Part shown: positions 26,430 to 35,609 of the stretch, one piece after another
Position numbering within the stretch: the first letter of the stretch is position 1
How the letters are laid out: the number at the start of each line of letters is the position of its first letter
Source of the DNA: Brevibacillus reuszeri
Lineage (GTDB): Bacteria; Bacillota; Bacilli; Brevibacillales; Brevibacillaceae
Direction of reading: 5' to 3'
Length of the DNA: 64,000 bases
Assembly (NCBI RefSeq): GCF_001187725.1
Contig: NZ_LGIQ01000007.1
Coordinates: 370,324-434,323, forward strand
Program-made: the position numbers and the translations under genes
The notes under the pieces: model-generated
What the model was told of the DNA's origin: nothing
Database searches by the model: none
The model's input: only the letters and a program-made list of their open reading frames with translations

Positions 26430-26882
26430 TTGTTGTATTATCTCATTGCTGCAGTCATTATTGCGCTTGATCAGTGGACCAAGCATCTCGTATTGAAGTA
26501 TATGGAGCGAGGCGAATCGATTCCGTTAATCGCTGATGTATTTCATCTTACCTCACATCGAAATATGGGGGCAGCTTTTGGTATTTTGCAAAACCAACGC
26601 TGGCTGTTTATCGTAATTACCATTGCCGTAGTCGTCGGAATCGTGTTTTCTCTGATTCGCATTGGAAAAAAACAACCGCGTGCTTCCCTGGCATTGTCGC
26701 TGGTTTTGGGTGGTGCGATTGGAAACTTTATTGATCGCGCTACAACTGGCCAGGTCGTTGACTTTCTCGATTTCACCTTGATCAACTTCCCTATTTTCAA
26801 TGTGGCAGATATGGCGATTACAATCGGGGTTGCCCTTTTGCTGCTCGACGTTCTGTTGGATGGTAAGAAAAAAGACCGGTAA
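26430..26882 (+). CDS. lspA: Lipoprotein signal peptidase (signal peptidase II)
   Basis: 150 residues from TTG 26430, chosen because AAGGAGGA lies 7 bases before it; ATG 26412 would place the ribosome site inside the gene. Four membrane helices and the aspartyl-protease motifs HRNMGAAFGI, GNFIDR and FNVADMAI with both catalytic Asp. It cleaves prolipoprotein signal peptides after diacylglyceryl modification, so it would process the lipoproteins of this window. Order lspA-rluD-pyrR is that of B. subtilis. Confidence 0.95.
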   Translation: MLYYLIAAVIIALDQWTKHLVLKYMERGESIPLIADVFHLTSHRNMGAAFGILQNQRWLFIVITIAVVVGIVFSLIRIGKKQPRASLALSLVLGGAIGNFIDRATTGQVVDFLDFTLINFPIFNVADMAITIGVALLLLDVLLDGKKKDR

Positions 26883-26950
26883 TGGAAGAGTCTGTTTTCG
26901 CTGATACTAACGAGCAGATGCTTACATAGTAACCTGATGAGGAGACAAGC

Positions 26951-27880
26951 ATGAACGACACGCAATTATTTGAACGTTATGATTGGAACGTAGAACCCTC
27001 CGATGTAAGCGAGCGGATCGACAAATTTATTACCCAGCAAAATGAAGACTGGTCTCGTTCTCAAGTCCAGGCCTGGATTAAGGAAGGGCGCGTAACTGTA
27101 AACGGCGAACCAATCAAGAACAACTACAAGCTGCAGGCAGAGGATGAAGTCACGCTGCGTGTTCCACCGCCAAAAGAAATGACGATTGAACCAGAAGCTA
27201 TGCCACTGGAAATCGTCTATGAGGACAGTGACGTTGTCGTCGTGAACAAGCCACGAGGATTGGTTGTCCATCCGGCACCTGGCCACTATGGTGGTACACT
27301 TGTGAATGGATTGCTCGCACACTGCAAGGATTTGTCTGGCATTAACGGTGTGCTTCGCCCGGGTATCGTACATCGGATTGACAAGGATACATCTGGCTTG
27401 TTGATGGTCGCAAAAAATGACAAGGCACATGTCGGACTCGCCGAACAACTGAAAGCGCATAGTGTGGATCGCAAATACGTGGCGATTGTACATGGAGTCA
27501 TCCCGCATGAAATGGGAACGATTGATGCGCCTATCGGTCGTGACCCGAAAAATAGACAGCAGATGGCTGTCGTGTTTGAAAACAGCAAGCCAGCCATTAC
27601 TCATTTTGTCGTGCTGGAGCGCTTCAAGGAGCATACATTGGTTGAGCTCAAGCTGGAAACGGGACGTACTCACCAAATTCGTGTGCATATGAAATATATT
27701 GAATATCCACTTGCGGGTGATCCTAAGTACGGACCAAAAGACACACTTGATTTGGACGGACAGGCGCTTCATGCAAAGACGCTTGGCTTTACCCATCCAC
27801 TCACAGGCGAGCGTTTGGAGTTTGAGGCACCGCTGCCAAAAGAATTGGTTGATGTGATGCAATACCTACGACAATTATAA
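26951..27880 (+). CDS. rluD: RluD-type 23S rRNA pseudouridine synthase (YlyB-like)
   Basis: 309 residues. An N-terminal S4 RNA-binding domain (about 17-75) is followed by the catalytic domain with Asp144 in HRIDKDTSGLL and the late motif ETGRTHQIRVH. It isomerises uridines in large-subunit rRNA helix 69 or similar sites; which ones is not visible. SD TGAGGAG at 7 bases. It follows lspA by 68 bases and precedes a small VOC gene. Confidence 0.93.
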   Translation: MNDTQLFERYDWNVEPSDVSERIDKFITQQNEDWSRSQVQAWIKEGRVTVNGEPIKNNYKLQAEDEVTLRVPPPKEMTIEPEAMPLEIVYEDSDVVVVNKPRGLVVHPAPGHYGGTLVNGLLAHCKDLSGINGVLRPGIVHRIDKDTSGLLMVAKNDKAHVGLAEQLKAHSVDRKYVAIVHGVIPHEMGTIDAPIGRDPKNRQQMAVVFENSKPAITHFVVLERFKEHTLVELKLETGRTHQIRVHMKYIEYPLAGDPKYGPKDTLDLDGQALHAKTLGFTHPLTGERLEFEAPLPKELVDVMQYLRQL

Positions 27881-27897
27881 AGTTGGAGGAATCGTTA

Positions 27898-28299
27898 ATG
27901 CTTAACCGGTTAGCTCATGTGACGTTGTATGTCCACGATTGTGAGGAGGCCCTCCAGTTTTACACAGAAAAACTCGGTTTTCAAAAACGGATGGATTCCA
28001 AAATGGATGACGGCTCTCGTTGGTTGACCATCGGGTTGCCTGATCAGGAGCTTGAAATCGTGTTGCATGACCCTACGCACTGGCATCGGGAAGACGTGGC
28101 ACAAATCATGCTCCAGCAGGTAGGCAAAAACCCGATGTGGGTTTGGCAAACGGAGGATTTCGAAGGGACGTATGAGACTTTCCGGCAGCGTGGGGTGAAA
28201 TTTATCAGTGAACCTCATGACGTGATGTACGGGAAGGAAGTCATTTTTGAGGACTTGTACGGAAATCGATTTTTAATGCTTCAACCGACAACGATGTGA
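27898..28299 (+). CDS. VOC/glyoxalase-fold protein
   Basis: 133 residues from ATG 27898 (TGGAGGAA 7 bases upstream). Typical vicinal-oxygen-chelate layout: LAHVTLYVHDCEEALQFYTE at the start and VIFEDLYGNRFLMLQP at the end, with His, His and Glu available as metal ligands. Members include glyoxalases, dioxygenases and antibiotic-binding proteins; the function here is not determined. It is likely cotranscribed with rluD. Confidence 0.83.
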   Translation: MLNRLAHVTLYVHDCEEALQFYTEKLGFQKRMDSKMDDGSRWLTIGLPDQELEIVLHDPTHWHREDVAQIMLQQVGKNPMWVWQTEDFEGTYETFRQRGVKFISEPHDVMYGKEVIFEDLYGNRFLMLQPTTM

Positions 28300-28327
28300 G
28301 ACTTACATAATGAGAATGGGAACGGAA

Positions 28328-28369
28328 AACGCTAGTAGAGGGCAGAGAGCTTTCTTCTGGCGTTTTTTT
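28328..28369 (+). terminator. Terminator after the lspA-rluD-VOC group
   Basis: AACGCTAG / CTGGCGTT stem (one G-T pair) followed by a T run. Confidence 0.65.
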
Positions 28370-28398
28370 AAAATCAGGAAGTAGGGAGGAACTGGCAC

Positions 28399-29742
28399 AT
28401 GCACAAAGGATGGAGCAGACTGATTGGCATAGCCAGCACGTTTGCCATGCTGATTGCCGGGAGTGGGCAGGCTATGGCTGCTGACACTGGGAATCTGCCA
28501 GAGCGGGTGAGCAAGAACGTTAGTGTTCCTGCAAACCTTGCTTTCACCAGTCACCAGCATCTTTATTTACTGGATGCAAGGAATCAAAATGAGGCTCCCA
28601 AACAGATTACAACGAATGGATTCTCAGAGATCGTTGATTGGTCGGCAGATGGGAAATGGCTGTTGTATCTCCAATACAAAGGAAATGACAACTACTCGAC
28701 GCCTGGTTATTTGTGGGCGGTAAGGACCGATGGGAGCGGGGTCATCCGAGTAGACGAAAGACCCGTCATGCAAAAACCGAAATGGTCACCAAAAGCAAAC
28801 ACATTCGCCTTTACAATCAATATCGGCAGCAATGAAGTGCCTACTACCCAGCTTGTCCTCAAAACGATCTCGGATCGTGGTGAGCTCACCCTGCAAAGTA
28901 AAACCACAGTGGATATCGTTGATTTTACATGGATGCCTGATGGTGAAAAGCTGCTGGTTTCCACGCCAGCAGAAAAAAATCGGGCGATGACACTTGAACT
29001 TCGAAGTCTTGCGGGAAAAACGCAAGCTACCTATCCCGTTGCTAAGCCGCCAAAAGTGGAGGAAGGGATTTATCCCTGGGCGCCAGAAGGAATGAAGGTC
29101 TCTCCAGATGGTACACACGTTGCGTTTTTTGTTCGCTATAACTCAGGATCCCTGTCAGCAGATGGCGTACCTATCCAGTTATTTAACTTAACACAACCAA
29201 ATCAGCTCCCGATAGTGCTTGGAACAGGTCTGGCGTATTCAGAATGGCTTGCCTGGTCACCCGACAGCAAAAATCTCGCATTTATAGAGGGGACTGACCG
29301 GATCGCCACGATGAACAAGCATCTGAATCTGGCAGAACGCGAGGGCAAGGTCGTACCCGCCAGTCAAAAAGAATGGGTGGACACGCTGCCTGTCTGGTCT
29401 GGCAAAGGACAAGAAGTGCTTTACTTCTCACGCGGAAAAGGCACGGAGTATCACTATGATCCGAAAAAAGTGATGGTGCCCGGCCAGCGTATTTGGAAGC
29501 GAGAAGAAAATGGCGAGCAAAAGCAGGTGACACAGGGGACGGAGCAGACTGCCGATTATTATCCAACACCTTCTCATGATGGCACACAGCTGTTGTTCAT
29601 GAGAATGAACGAAGCAGAGAGCGGATCATTGTTTTTGAAGCAAGGAGACAATGAAGTTGAGCTGATTAAAGGCATTACGGGCGATATCGGCTATTACGCC
29701 AATTATTTGCCACCGTGGGTTCGTATTCATTGGAATAGTTAG
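28399..29742 (+). CDS. Secreted TolB/WD40-like beta-propeller protein
   Basis: 447 residues with a Sec signal peptide (about 1-28, ending GQAMAA). The mature part has repeated propeller blades: EIVDWSADGKWLLYLQY, KPKWSPKANTFAFTI, GMKVSPDGTHVAFFV, WLAWSPDSKNLAFIEG, PTPSHDGTQLLFMR. These are TolB/dipeptidyl-peptidase-IV-type blades without a catalytic domain. It probably binds a wall or extracellular partner; nothing more specific can be read. SD GGGAGGAA. It ends just before the pyr promoter. Confidence 0.78.
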   Translation: MHKGWSRLIGIASTFAMLIAGSGQAMAADTGNLPERVSKNVSVPANLAFTSHQHLYLLDARNQNEAPKQITTNGFSEIVDWSADGKWLLYLQYKGNDNYSTPGYLWAVRTDGSGVIRVDERPVMQKPKWSPKANTFAFTINIGSNEVPTTQLVLKTISDRGELTLQSKTTVDIVDFTWMPDGEKLLVSTPAEKNRAMTLELRSLAGKTQATYPVAKPPKVEEGIYPWAPEGMKVSPDGTHVAFFVRYNSGSLSADGVPIQLFNLTQPNQLPIVLGTGLAYSEWLAWSPDSKNLAFIEGTDRIATMNKHLNLAEREGKVVPASQKEWVDTLPVWSGKGQEVLYFSRGKGTEYHYDPKKVMVPGQRIWKREENGEQKQVTQGTEQTADYYPTPSHDGTQLLFMRMNEAESGSLFLKQGDNEVELIKGITGDIGYYANYLPPWVRIHWNS

Positions 29743-29758
29743 ATTTCTTTTGATTCCA

Positions 29759-29787
29759 TTGACACCCGTCCTGTTCCATGACATAAT
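29759..29787 (+). promoter_or_regulatory. SigA-type promoter of the pyr operon
   Basis: TTGACA, a 17-base spacer and CATAAT. It is placed right before the first PyrR attenuator, as expected for the pyr operon promoter. Confidence 0.75.
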
Positions 29788-29811
29788 TCTACATGACGAA
29801 TGGAACCTTTA

Positions 29812-30508
<697 letters not shown>

Positions 30509-30533
30509 AAATTGAATGATTCCTCTTTAAAAA

Positions 30534-30622
30534 CGATCCCGTGAGGTCGGCAAGAGGCAAGAAGTCTTCCCACTAGATGATGGAGAAGCTAGCCTCTTTG
30601 TGTCCGCACATAGAGGCTTTTT
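30534..30622 (+). promoter_or_regulatory. PyrR attenuator 2 (pyrR-pyrP)
   Basis: Binding hairpin CGATCCCGTGAGGTCGG at 30534-30550, with the conserved TCCCGTGAGG loop. The terminator AGCCTCT / AGAGGCT at 30591-30618 is followed by TTTTTG. Confidence 0.88.
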
Positions 30623-30665
30623 GTTTGAGCGAAAGAAATAAGGAACACAGGGGGAACATAAGGTC

Positions 30666-32024
30666 ATGAGCCAAAAAAACTTTGTAGACGTAGACGAAAC
30701 ACCACATATATCTCGATTGCTGCCACTTAGCATTCAGCATCTGTTCGCCATGTTTGGTTCGACTGTACTCGTACCAATCCTGACTGGACTGGATGTAGCC
30801 ACCGCCCTGTTCACAAGCGGTATTGGAACGCTGTTGTTCCTGTGGATTACAAAAGGCAAAATTCCGAATTACCTTGGTTCCTCATTTGCCTTCATCGGAC
30901 CGATCATTGCTGTTACTGCGTCGCACGGTGTAGGAACTGCCCTACTGGGATGCTTTCTCTCCGGGATTGTGTACATCATCGTTGCTGCGATTGTGAAGAA
31001 GGCTGGAGTCAAGTGGCTAGACAAGATACTGCCTCCTGTTGTAATCGCATCGGTTATCGTAGTAATCGGACTAAGCCTTGCAGGCGTAGCAGTAGATATG
31101 GCAACAAAAGTGACGGTAGATGGTCAATCACAAATGTCACTTACATCCATTGAAATCTCACTGGTTACTCTGATTGTGACCATTCTTGCAGCGGTTATGC
31201 TGCGCGGATTCTTCGGACTGATTCCAATCCTGATCGGAATTATTGTAGGGTATGTGTACACGCTCTTGCGCCACCCTGGCTTGATTGACTTTCAAAAGGT
31301 AGCTGTCGCACCTGTGTTCGTAAGCTTTAGAGACATGTTCACTACACACTTCAAATTCGGTGCAGTAGCAGAAGTTATCACGCAGCCATCCGCATGGATC
31401 GCAGCACTGGTTATCGCTCCGGTAGCGTTTGTTACACTCGCTGAGCACTTGGGTCACCTGCTCGTAACAAGCAAGGTCATGGATCGTGACTTGATGAAAA
31501 ATCCGGGACTGCACCGCAGCTTGCTCGGAGATGGTATCGCCACTTCGCTGGCAGCTTTTATCGGGGGGCCACCAGCTACGACGTATGGGGAAAACATCGG
31601 TGTACTTGCCATCACACGGGTTTACAGCCGAGTCGTGATCGCACTTGCAGCTGTAATGGCCATCCTGTTCGCCTTCATCGGTAAAATCAGCGCGCTTTTG
31701 ATGAGCATTCCGACTCCGGTCTTGGGTGGAGTCTCCATCATCCTGTTCGGAATCATCGCAGCGCAGGGTCTGCGGATGTATGTTGAAAACAAAGTAGACT
31801 TTGCCAATAAACGCAACATGATCGTCGCTGCAGCGATTCTGGTTACCGGAATCGGCGGATATAAAATCAGCTTCGCGGGCTTAGGTGCCTTAAGCGATTT
31901 AACCATCGACAATATCGCGTTCTCTACCTTCCTGGGCATCATTCTGCATGTGATTCTGCCAGGCAAGGAAGCAGCGATGGGTGAGGCAAACCGCGAGCAG
32001 GAACAGAATACAGAAACAGCTTGA
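30666..32024 (+). CDS. pyrP: Uracil permease (NCS2 family)
   Basis: 452 residues with about 14 hydrophobic segments. FGSTVLVPILTGLD and GGPPATTYGENIGVLAIT (the NCS2 signature region with substrate-binding Glu/Asn) identify a uracil:proton symporter. Its position between two PyrR attenuators ties uptake to pyrimidine status. The C-terminal tail is short and charged. Confidence 0.95.
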   Translation: MSQKNFVDVDETPHISRLLPLSIQHLFAMFGSTVLVPILTGLDVATALFTSGIGTLLFLWITKGKIPNYLGSSFAFIGPIIAVTASHGVGTALLGCFLSGIVYIIVAAIVKKAGVKWLDKILPPVVIASVIVVIGLSLAGVAVDMATKVTVDGQSQMSLTSIEISLVTLIVTILAAVMLRGFFGLIPILIGIIVGYVYTLLRHPGLIDFQKVAVAPVFVSFRDMFTTHFKFGAVAEVITQPSAWIAALVIAPVAFVTLAEHLGHLLVTSKVMDRDLMKNPGLHRSLLGDGIATSLAAFIGGPPATTYGENIGVLAITRVYSRVVIALAAVMAILFAFIGKISALLMSIPTPVLGGVSIILFGIIAAQGLRMYVENKVDFANKRNMIVAAAILVTGIGGYKISFAGLGALSDLTIDNIAFSTFLGIILHVILPGKEAAMGEANREQEQNTETA

Positions 32025-32045
32025 TACGTTCGCATTCCTTTAAAT

Positions 32046-32166
32046 CCAGTCCCGAGAGGCTGGCAAGGCATAGAACGCTGTTTAAAGACGCCCAAAATCG
32101 GCGGACTACACAGCTTCTTGTCTCGCTTGCCCACTTAAAACGGCAAAGCGATTCAAGAAGCTTTTT
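32046..32166 (+). promoter_or_regulatory. PyrR attenuator 3 (pyrP-pyrB)
   Basis: Binding hairpin CCAGTCCCGAGAGGCTGG at 32046-32063. Terminator from AGCTTCTTG (32112) to CAAGAAGCT (32162), with an inner TCGCTTGCC / GGCAAAGCGA stem and TTTTT. Confidence 0.88.
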
Positions 32167-32236
32167 CTTTCGCTCCACCATGAACAAGCCTCGGTAGAGG
32201 TTTTCTTATAAATCAGAGAAAACGGAGGAATTCAAA

Positions 32237-33178
32237 ATGAACAACATGGCGCACCTGATTGGCTTGAAAGATTTAACCAAGGAACAGATGATTCAACTGC
32301 TGAACCGTGCAGAGTACTGGGCGAATCGCCCTGCCGAGCAGGCAACTATTTTGCACGGACGCTTTGTGGCGAACCTGTTCTTTGAAGCCAGCACCAGAAC
32401 CCGCTTCTCTTTTGAAGTAGCCCAAAAGAGACTGGGTGCCCACGTATTAAACTTCATACCTGAAACCTCCTCCGCGGTAAAAGGTGAAACGGTATATGAC
32501 ACCATCCGCACGCTGGAAGCAATGGGCGTGGAGGCAGCTGTCATCCGCACGAAAAAAGAGGGACTTTTGCAAGAGCTCGCAGAAACAGTCGATATGAAGC
32601 TGATCAATGCAGGGGACGGAACAAATGAGCACCCGACACAATGTCTGCTGGACCTGCTGACCATGAAACGCCAATTCGGCAAGCTGGCAGGACTCACCGT
32701 CGCGATTATCGGCGACCTGCGCCACAGCCGTGTACTTGGATCACATCTGCACGCGATGCCGAAGCTCGGTATCAATCTGATCCTCTCTGGACCGACGACT
32801 ATGATGCCGGCACAAGTTCCAGATGGTGTGAAAATTGTGAGCATGGAAGAGGCTGTCCAGACAGCGGATGTAGTTATGATGCTCCGTGTGCAATTGGAGC
32901 GTCACACGGAATCACTCTACATTTCAAAGGAAGAATATCATCAGGCACATGGATTGACCCTAGAGCGTGCCAAAATGATGAAAGCTGACGCGGTGATTAT
33001 GCACCCGGCACCAGTGAATCGTGGCGTAGAGATTCATACAGACCTGGTAGAGTGTGAGACATCACTGATTCAAAGACAGGTAACCAACGGAGTAGCAGCA
33101 CGCATGGCAGTACTAGAAACATTACTGAAAGGGAGCGAAATGACATGGGAACCATCCTTGGCAACGGCAACATACTAA
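32237..33178 (+). CDS. pyrB: Aspartate carbamoyltransferase catalytic chain
   Basis: 313 residues. Carbamoyl-phosphate motif ASTRTRFSFE, the HPTQCLLDLLT segment and a C-terminal HPAPVNRGVEI loop. It joins carbamoyl phosphate and aspartate to N-carbamoyl-aspartate. No pyrI regulatory chain is present, as usual in bacilli. Its 3' end overlaps pyrC by 34 bases. Confidence 0.96.
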   Translation: MNNMAHLIGLKDLTKEQMIQLLNRAEYWANRPAEQATILHGRFVANLFFEASTRTRFSFEVAQKRLGAHVLNFIPETSSAVKGETVYDTIRTLEAMGVEAAVIRTKKEGLLQELAETVDMKLINAGDGTNEHPTQCLLDLLTMKRQFGKLAGLTVAIIGDLRHSRVLGSHLHAMPKLGINLILSGPTTMMPAQVPDGVKIVSMEEAVQTADVVMMLRVQLERHTESLYISKEEYHQAHGLTLERAKMMKADAVIMHPAPVNRGVEIHTDLVECETSLIQRQVTNGVAARMAVLETLLKGSEMTWEPSLATATY

Positions 33179-34425
33179 ATCAAGCGGGAGAGCTTATCCC
33201 GGTAGAAATATTGGTTGAAGAGGGACAAATCAAGGCAATCGGCGAGGCAATAGCGCGAGAAGGTCACGAATGGGTCGATTGCAAAGGCGGAATGATCAGC
33301 GCTGGCCTGATCGACGTGCACGTTCATTTGCGCGAGCCTGGATTTGAACATAAAGAAACAATCGAAACAGGAGCAAAAGCAGCGGTGAAAGGCGGCTTTA
33401 CAACCATCGCCTGCATGCCCAATACGCGCCCTTCCATCGATAGCGTGGAGACCGTGAAGTACATTTTGGACAAAGCACGCGAGGCAGGTATGGCACGTGT
33501 GATTCCTTACGGTGCGATTACGATCCGCCAGCTGGGCAAAGATCTGACCGATTTCGCTGGATTGAAAGAAGCGGGTATTTTTGCCCTGACCGATGATGGG
33601 GTGGGTGTACAATCTACAGGCATGATGAAAACGGCGATGAAAGCAGCAGCTGAGCTCGGAATTTCCATCGTGGCTCACTGTGAGGATGAGGACCTGTTGA
33701 TCCCGGGCGCGGCTCTACATGATGGAGTTGTAGCTGCCCGTCATGGACTGCCAGGTATCCCGTCTGAATCCGAATCGATCCACGTAGGACGCGACATTTT
33801 GCTGGCAGAACAAACTGGTGTCCACTACCATGTATGCCACATCAGTGCTAAAGAATCTGTCCGTCTCGTACGGGATGGCAAGCGTGCAGGAGTGAACGTC
33901 ACTTGCGAAGTGACTCCGCACCATCTGCTCTTGTGTGATGAGGATATTCCAGACAGTCTCGATACAAACTGGAAAATGAATCCGCCGCTTCGTTCCCGCG
34001 AGGATCGCGCTGCACTCATTGCAGGACTGAAGGATGGCACGATCGATATGATTGCCACTGACCATGCGCCACATACAGCAGAAGAAAAAGCAAACGGCAT
34101 CAACCGTGCTCCGTTCGGAATCGTCGGACTGGAGACAGCTTTCCCACTGCTCTATACGCATCTGGTTCAAACGGGTGAGCTGACGCTGAAAACGCTGGTG
34201 GAGCTGCTGACGATTAAACCCGCTGCTGCATTTGGACTGCCATACGGCCGCTTGGAAGTAGGAGCACCTGCCGATTTGACTGTCATTGATCTAGAAACAG
34301 ATAAAACGATCGATCCGACAACCTTTGCGAGCAAAGGAACCAATACACCGTTTACAGGCTGGGCGTGCAAGGGCTGGCCAATCCTGACACTGGTAGATGG
34401 CAAAATCGTACATCAAGAGGGCTAG
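33145..34425 (+). CDS. pyrC: Dihydroorotase
   Basis: 426 residues, type I dihydroorotase. Metal motif DVHVHLREPG, further ligands in CHISAKES and IATDHAPHT. It closes carbamoyl-aspartate to dihydroorotate. The ATG at 33145 has GGGAG 8 bases before it, inside pyrB, so the two are translationally coupled. Confidence 0.96.
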   Translation: MGTILGNGNILNQAGELIPVEILVEEGQIKAIGEAIAREGHEWVDCKGGMISAGLIDVHVHLREPGFEHKETIETGAKAAVKGGFTTIACMPNTRPSIDSVETVKYILDKAREAGMARVIPYGAITIRQLGKDLTDFAGLKEAGIFALTDDGVGVQSTGMMKTAMKAAAELGISIVAHCEDEDLLIPGAALHDGVVAARHGLPGIPSESESIHVGRDILLAEQTGVHYHVCHISAKESVRLVRDGKRAGVNVTCEVTPHHLLLCDEDIPDSLDTNWKMNPPLRSREDRAALIAGLKDGTIDMIATDHAPHTAEEKANGINRAPFGIVGLETAFPLLYTHLVQTGELTLKTLVELLTIKPAAAFGLPYGRLEVGAPADLTVIDLETDKTIDPTTFASKGTNTPFTGWACKGWPILTLVDGKIVHQEG

Positions 34426-34465
34426 AAAAAGAGAGAGCAGCCAAGCAAGCACAAGCTGGCAAAAC

Positions 34466-34489
34466 GGGTAAGACGGTGGCGTCTTGCCC
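34466..34489 (+). other. Intercistronic hairpin between pyrC and carA
   Basis: GGGTAAGAC / GTCTTGCCC (one G-T pair) with a 6-base loop, no T run; it lies just before the carA ribosome site. It may be an mRNA-stability or processing element. Confidence 0.4.
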
Positions 34490-34511
34490 GATACAGAAGG
34501 AGGAGCGTTAG

Positions 34512-35609
34512 ATGCGTGCTAGATTGATCTTGGAAGACGGAACAGAGTTTATCGGTACAGCTTTTGGGGCGACGAAGGAGTCCTACGGGGAAGTCGTGTT
34601 CAATACAGGACTGACAGGTTATCAAGAGGTTTTGTCAGACCCGTCTTATTGCGGACAAATCGTAACGATGACCTACCCATTGATCGGCAATTACGGTATT
34701 AATCGGGACGACTTTGAAGCTGTGCGCCCATACATTCACGGCTTTGTGGTACGGGAACACTGTGACATGCCAAGCAACTGGCGCAATACGAACACACTCG
34801 ATGAGCTTTTGAAAACATATGACATACCGGGAATCGCAGGCATTGATACACGGATGCTGACCAGAAAAATCCGTTACCACGGAACGATGAAAGGCTTGAT
34901 TACGACCAGTGAAGCTCCACTTGCTGAGTTGGTCGCGGCACTTACAGGCACAGAGCTGATGACAGACCAGGTATCACGTGTCTCTACTAAAAGCGTCTTC
35001 AGCTGCCCAGGAACAGGACATCGCGTAGCGCTGGTGGATTTCGGCTCCAAGCACGGGATTTTGCGCGAGCTAACAAAGCGTAACTGCGATGTGGTGGTTG
35101 TGCCTTACAACGTAACAGCAGAAGAGATTCGCCGTATTCAGCCGGATGGCATCCTGCTCTCGAACGGACCTGGAGATCCAAAAGATGTGCCAGTAGCAGT
35201 AGAGATGATTCGCGGGATATTGGGAGAATACCCACTTTTCGGAATTTGCCTGGGTCACCAATTGTTTGCACTCGCATCCGGCGCTGATTCTATCAAATTG
35301 AAATTTGGTCACCGTGGTGGAAACCATCCAGTGAAGGAATTACCTACAGGCAGAACGTACATTACTTCTCAAAACCATAGCTATGCGGTCGAGGAAGAAT
35401 CATTGGCTGGCACAGAGCTGGAAATTACACATATCGCATTGAATGACGGAACGATTGAGGGACTTCGCAACGTATCGAAGAACGCATTCTCGGTTCAATA
35501 TCACCCGGAAGCAGCGCCAGGTCCTTATGACTCCGGCTACTTGTTTGATCAGTTTCTTGCAATGATGGATAACGTTAAGGAGGAGAAAACTCATGCCAAA
35601 ACACGCTAA
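34512..35609 (+). CDS. carA: Carbamoyl-phosphate synthase small (glutaminase) subunit
   Basis: 365 residues (pyrAA type). The class I amidotransferase triad is visible: Cys in [14 protein letters not shown] and His/Glu in [10 protein letters not shown]. It supplies ammonia to CarB. SD AAGGAGGAG. It overlaps carB by 17 bases. Confidence 0.96.
   Translation: MRARLILEDGTEFIGTAFGATKESYGEVVFNTGLTGYQEVLSDPSYCGQIVTMTYPLIGNYGINRDDFEAVRPYIHGFVVREHCDMPSNWRNTNTLDELLKTYDIPGIAGIDTRMLTRKIRYHGTMKGLITTSEAPLAELVAALTGTELMTDQVSRVSTKSVFSCPGTGHRVALVDFGSKHGILRELTKRNCDVVVVPYNVTAEEIRRIQPDGILLSNGPGDPKDVPVAVEMIRGILGEYPLFGICLGHQLFALASGADSIKLKFGHRGGNHPVKELPTGRTYITSQNHSYAVEEESLAGTELEITHIALNDGTIEGLRNVSKNAFSVQYHPEAAPGPYDSGYLFDQFLAMMDNVKEEKTHAKTR

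Noticed and set aside
26241..26486. 81-codon minus-strand open frame over the MITE-like repeat
   Set aside because: It spans the repeat and the lspA start; a chance product of the repeat sequence rather than a gene.
26966..27862. Nearly 300-codon minus-strand open frame opposite rluD
   Set aside because: No family pattern and exactly antisense to a conserved enzyme.
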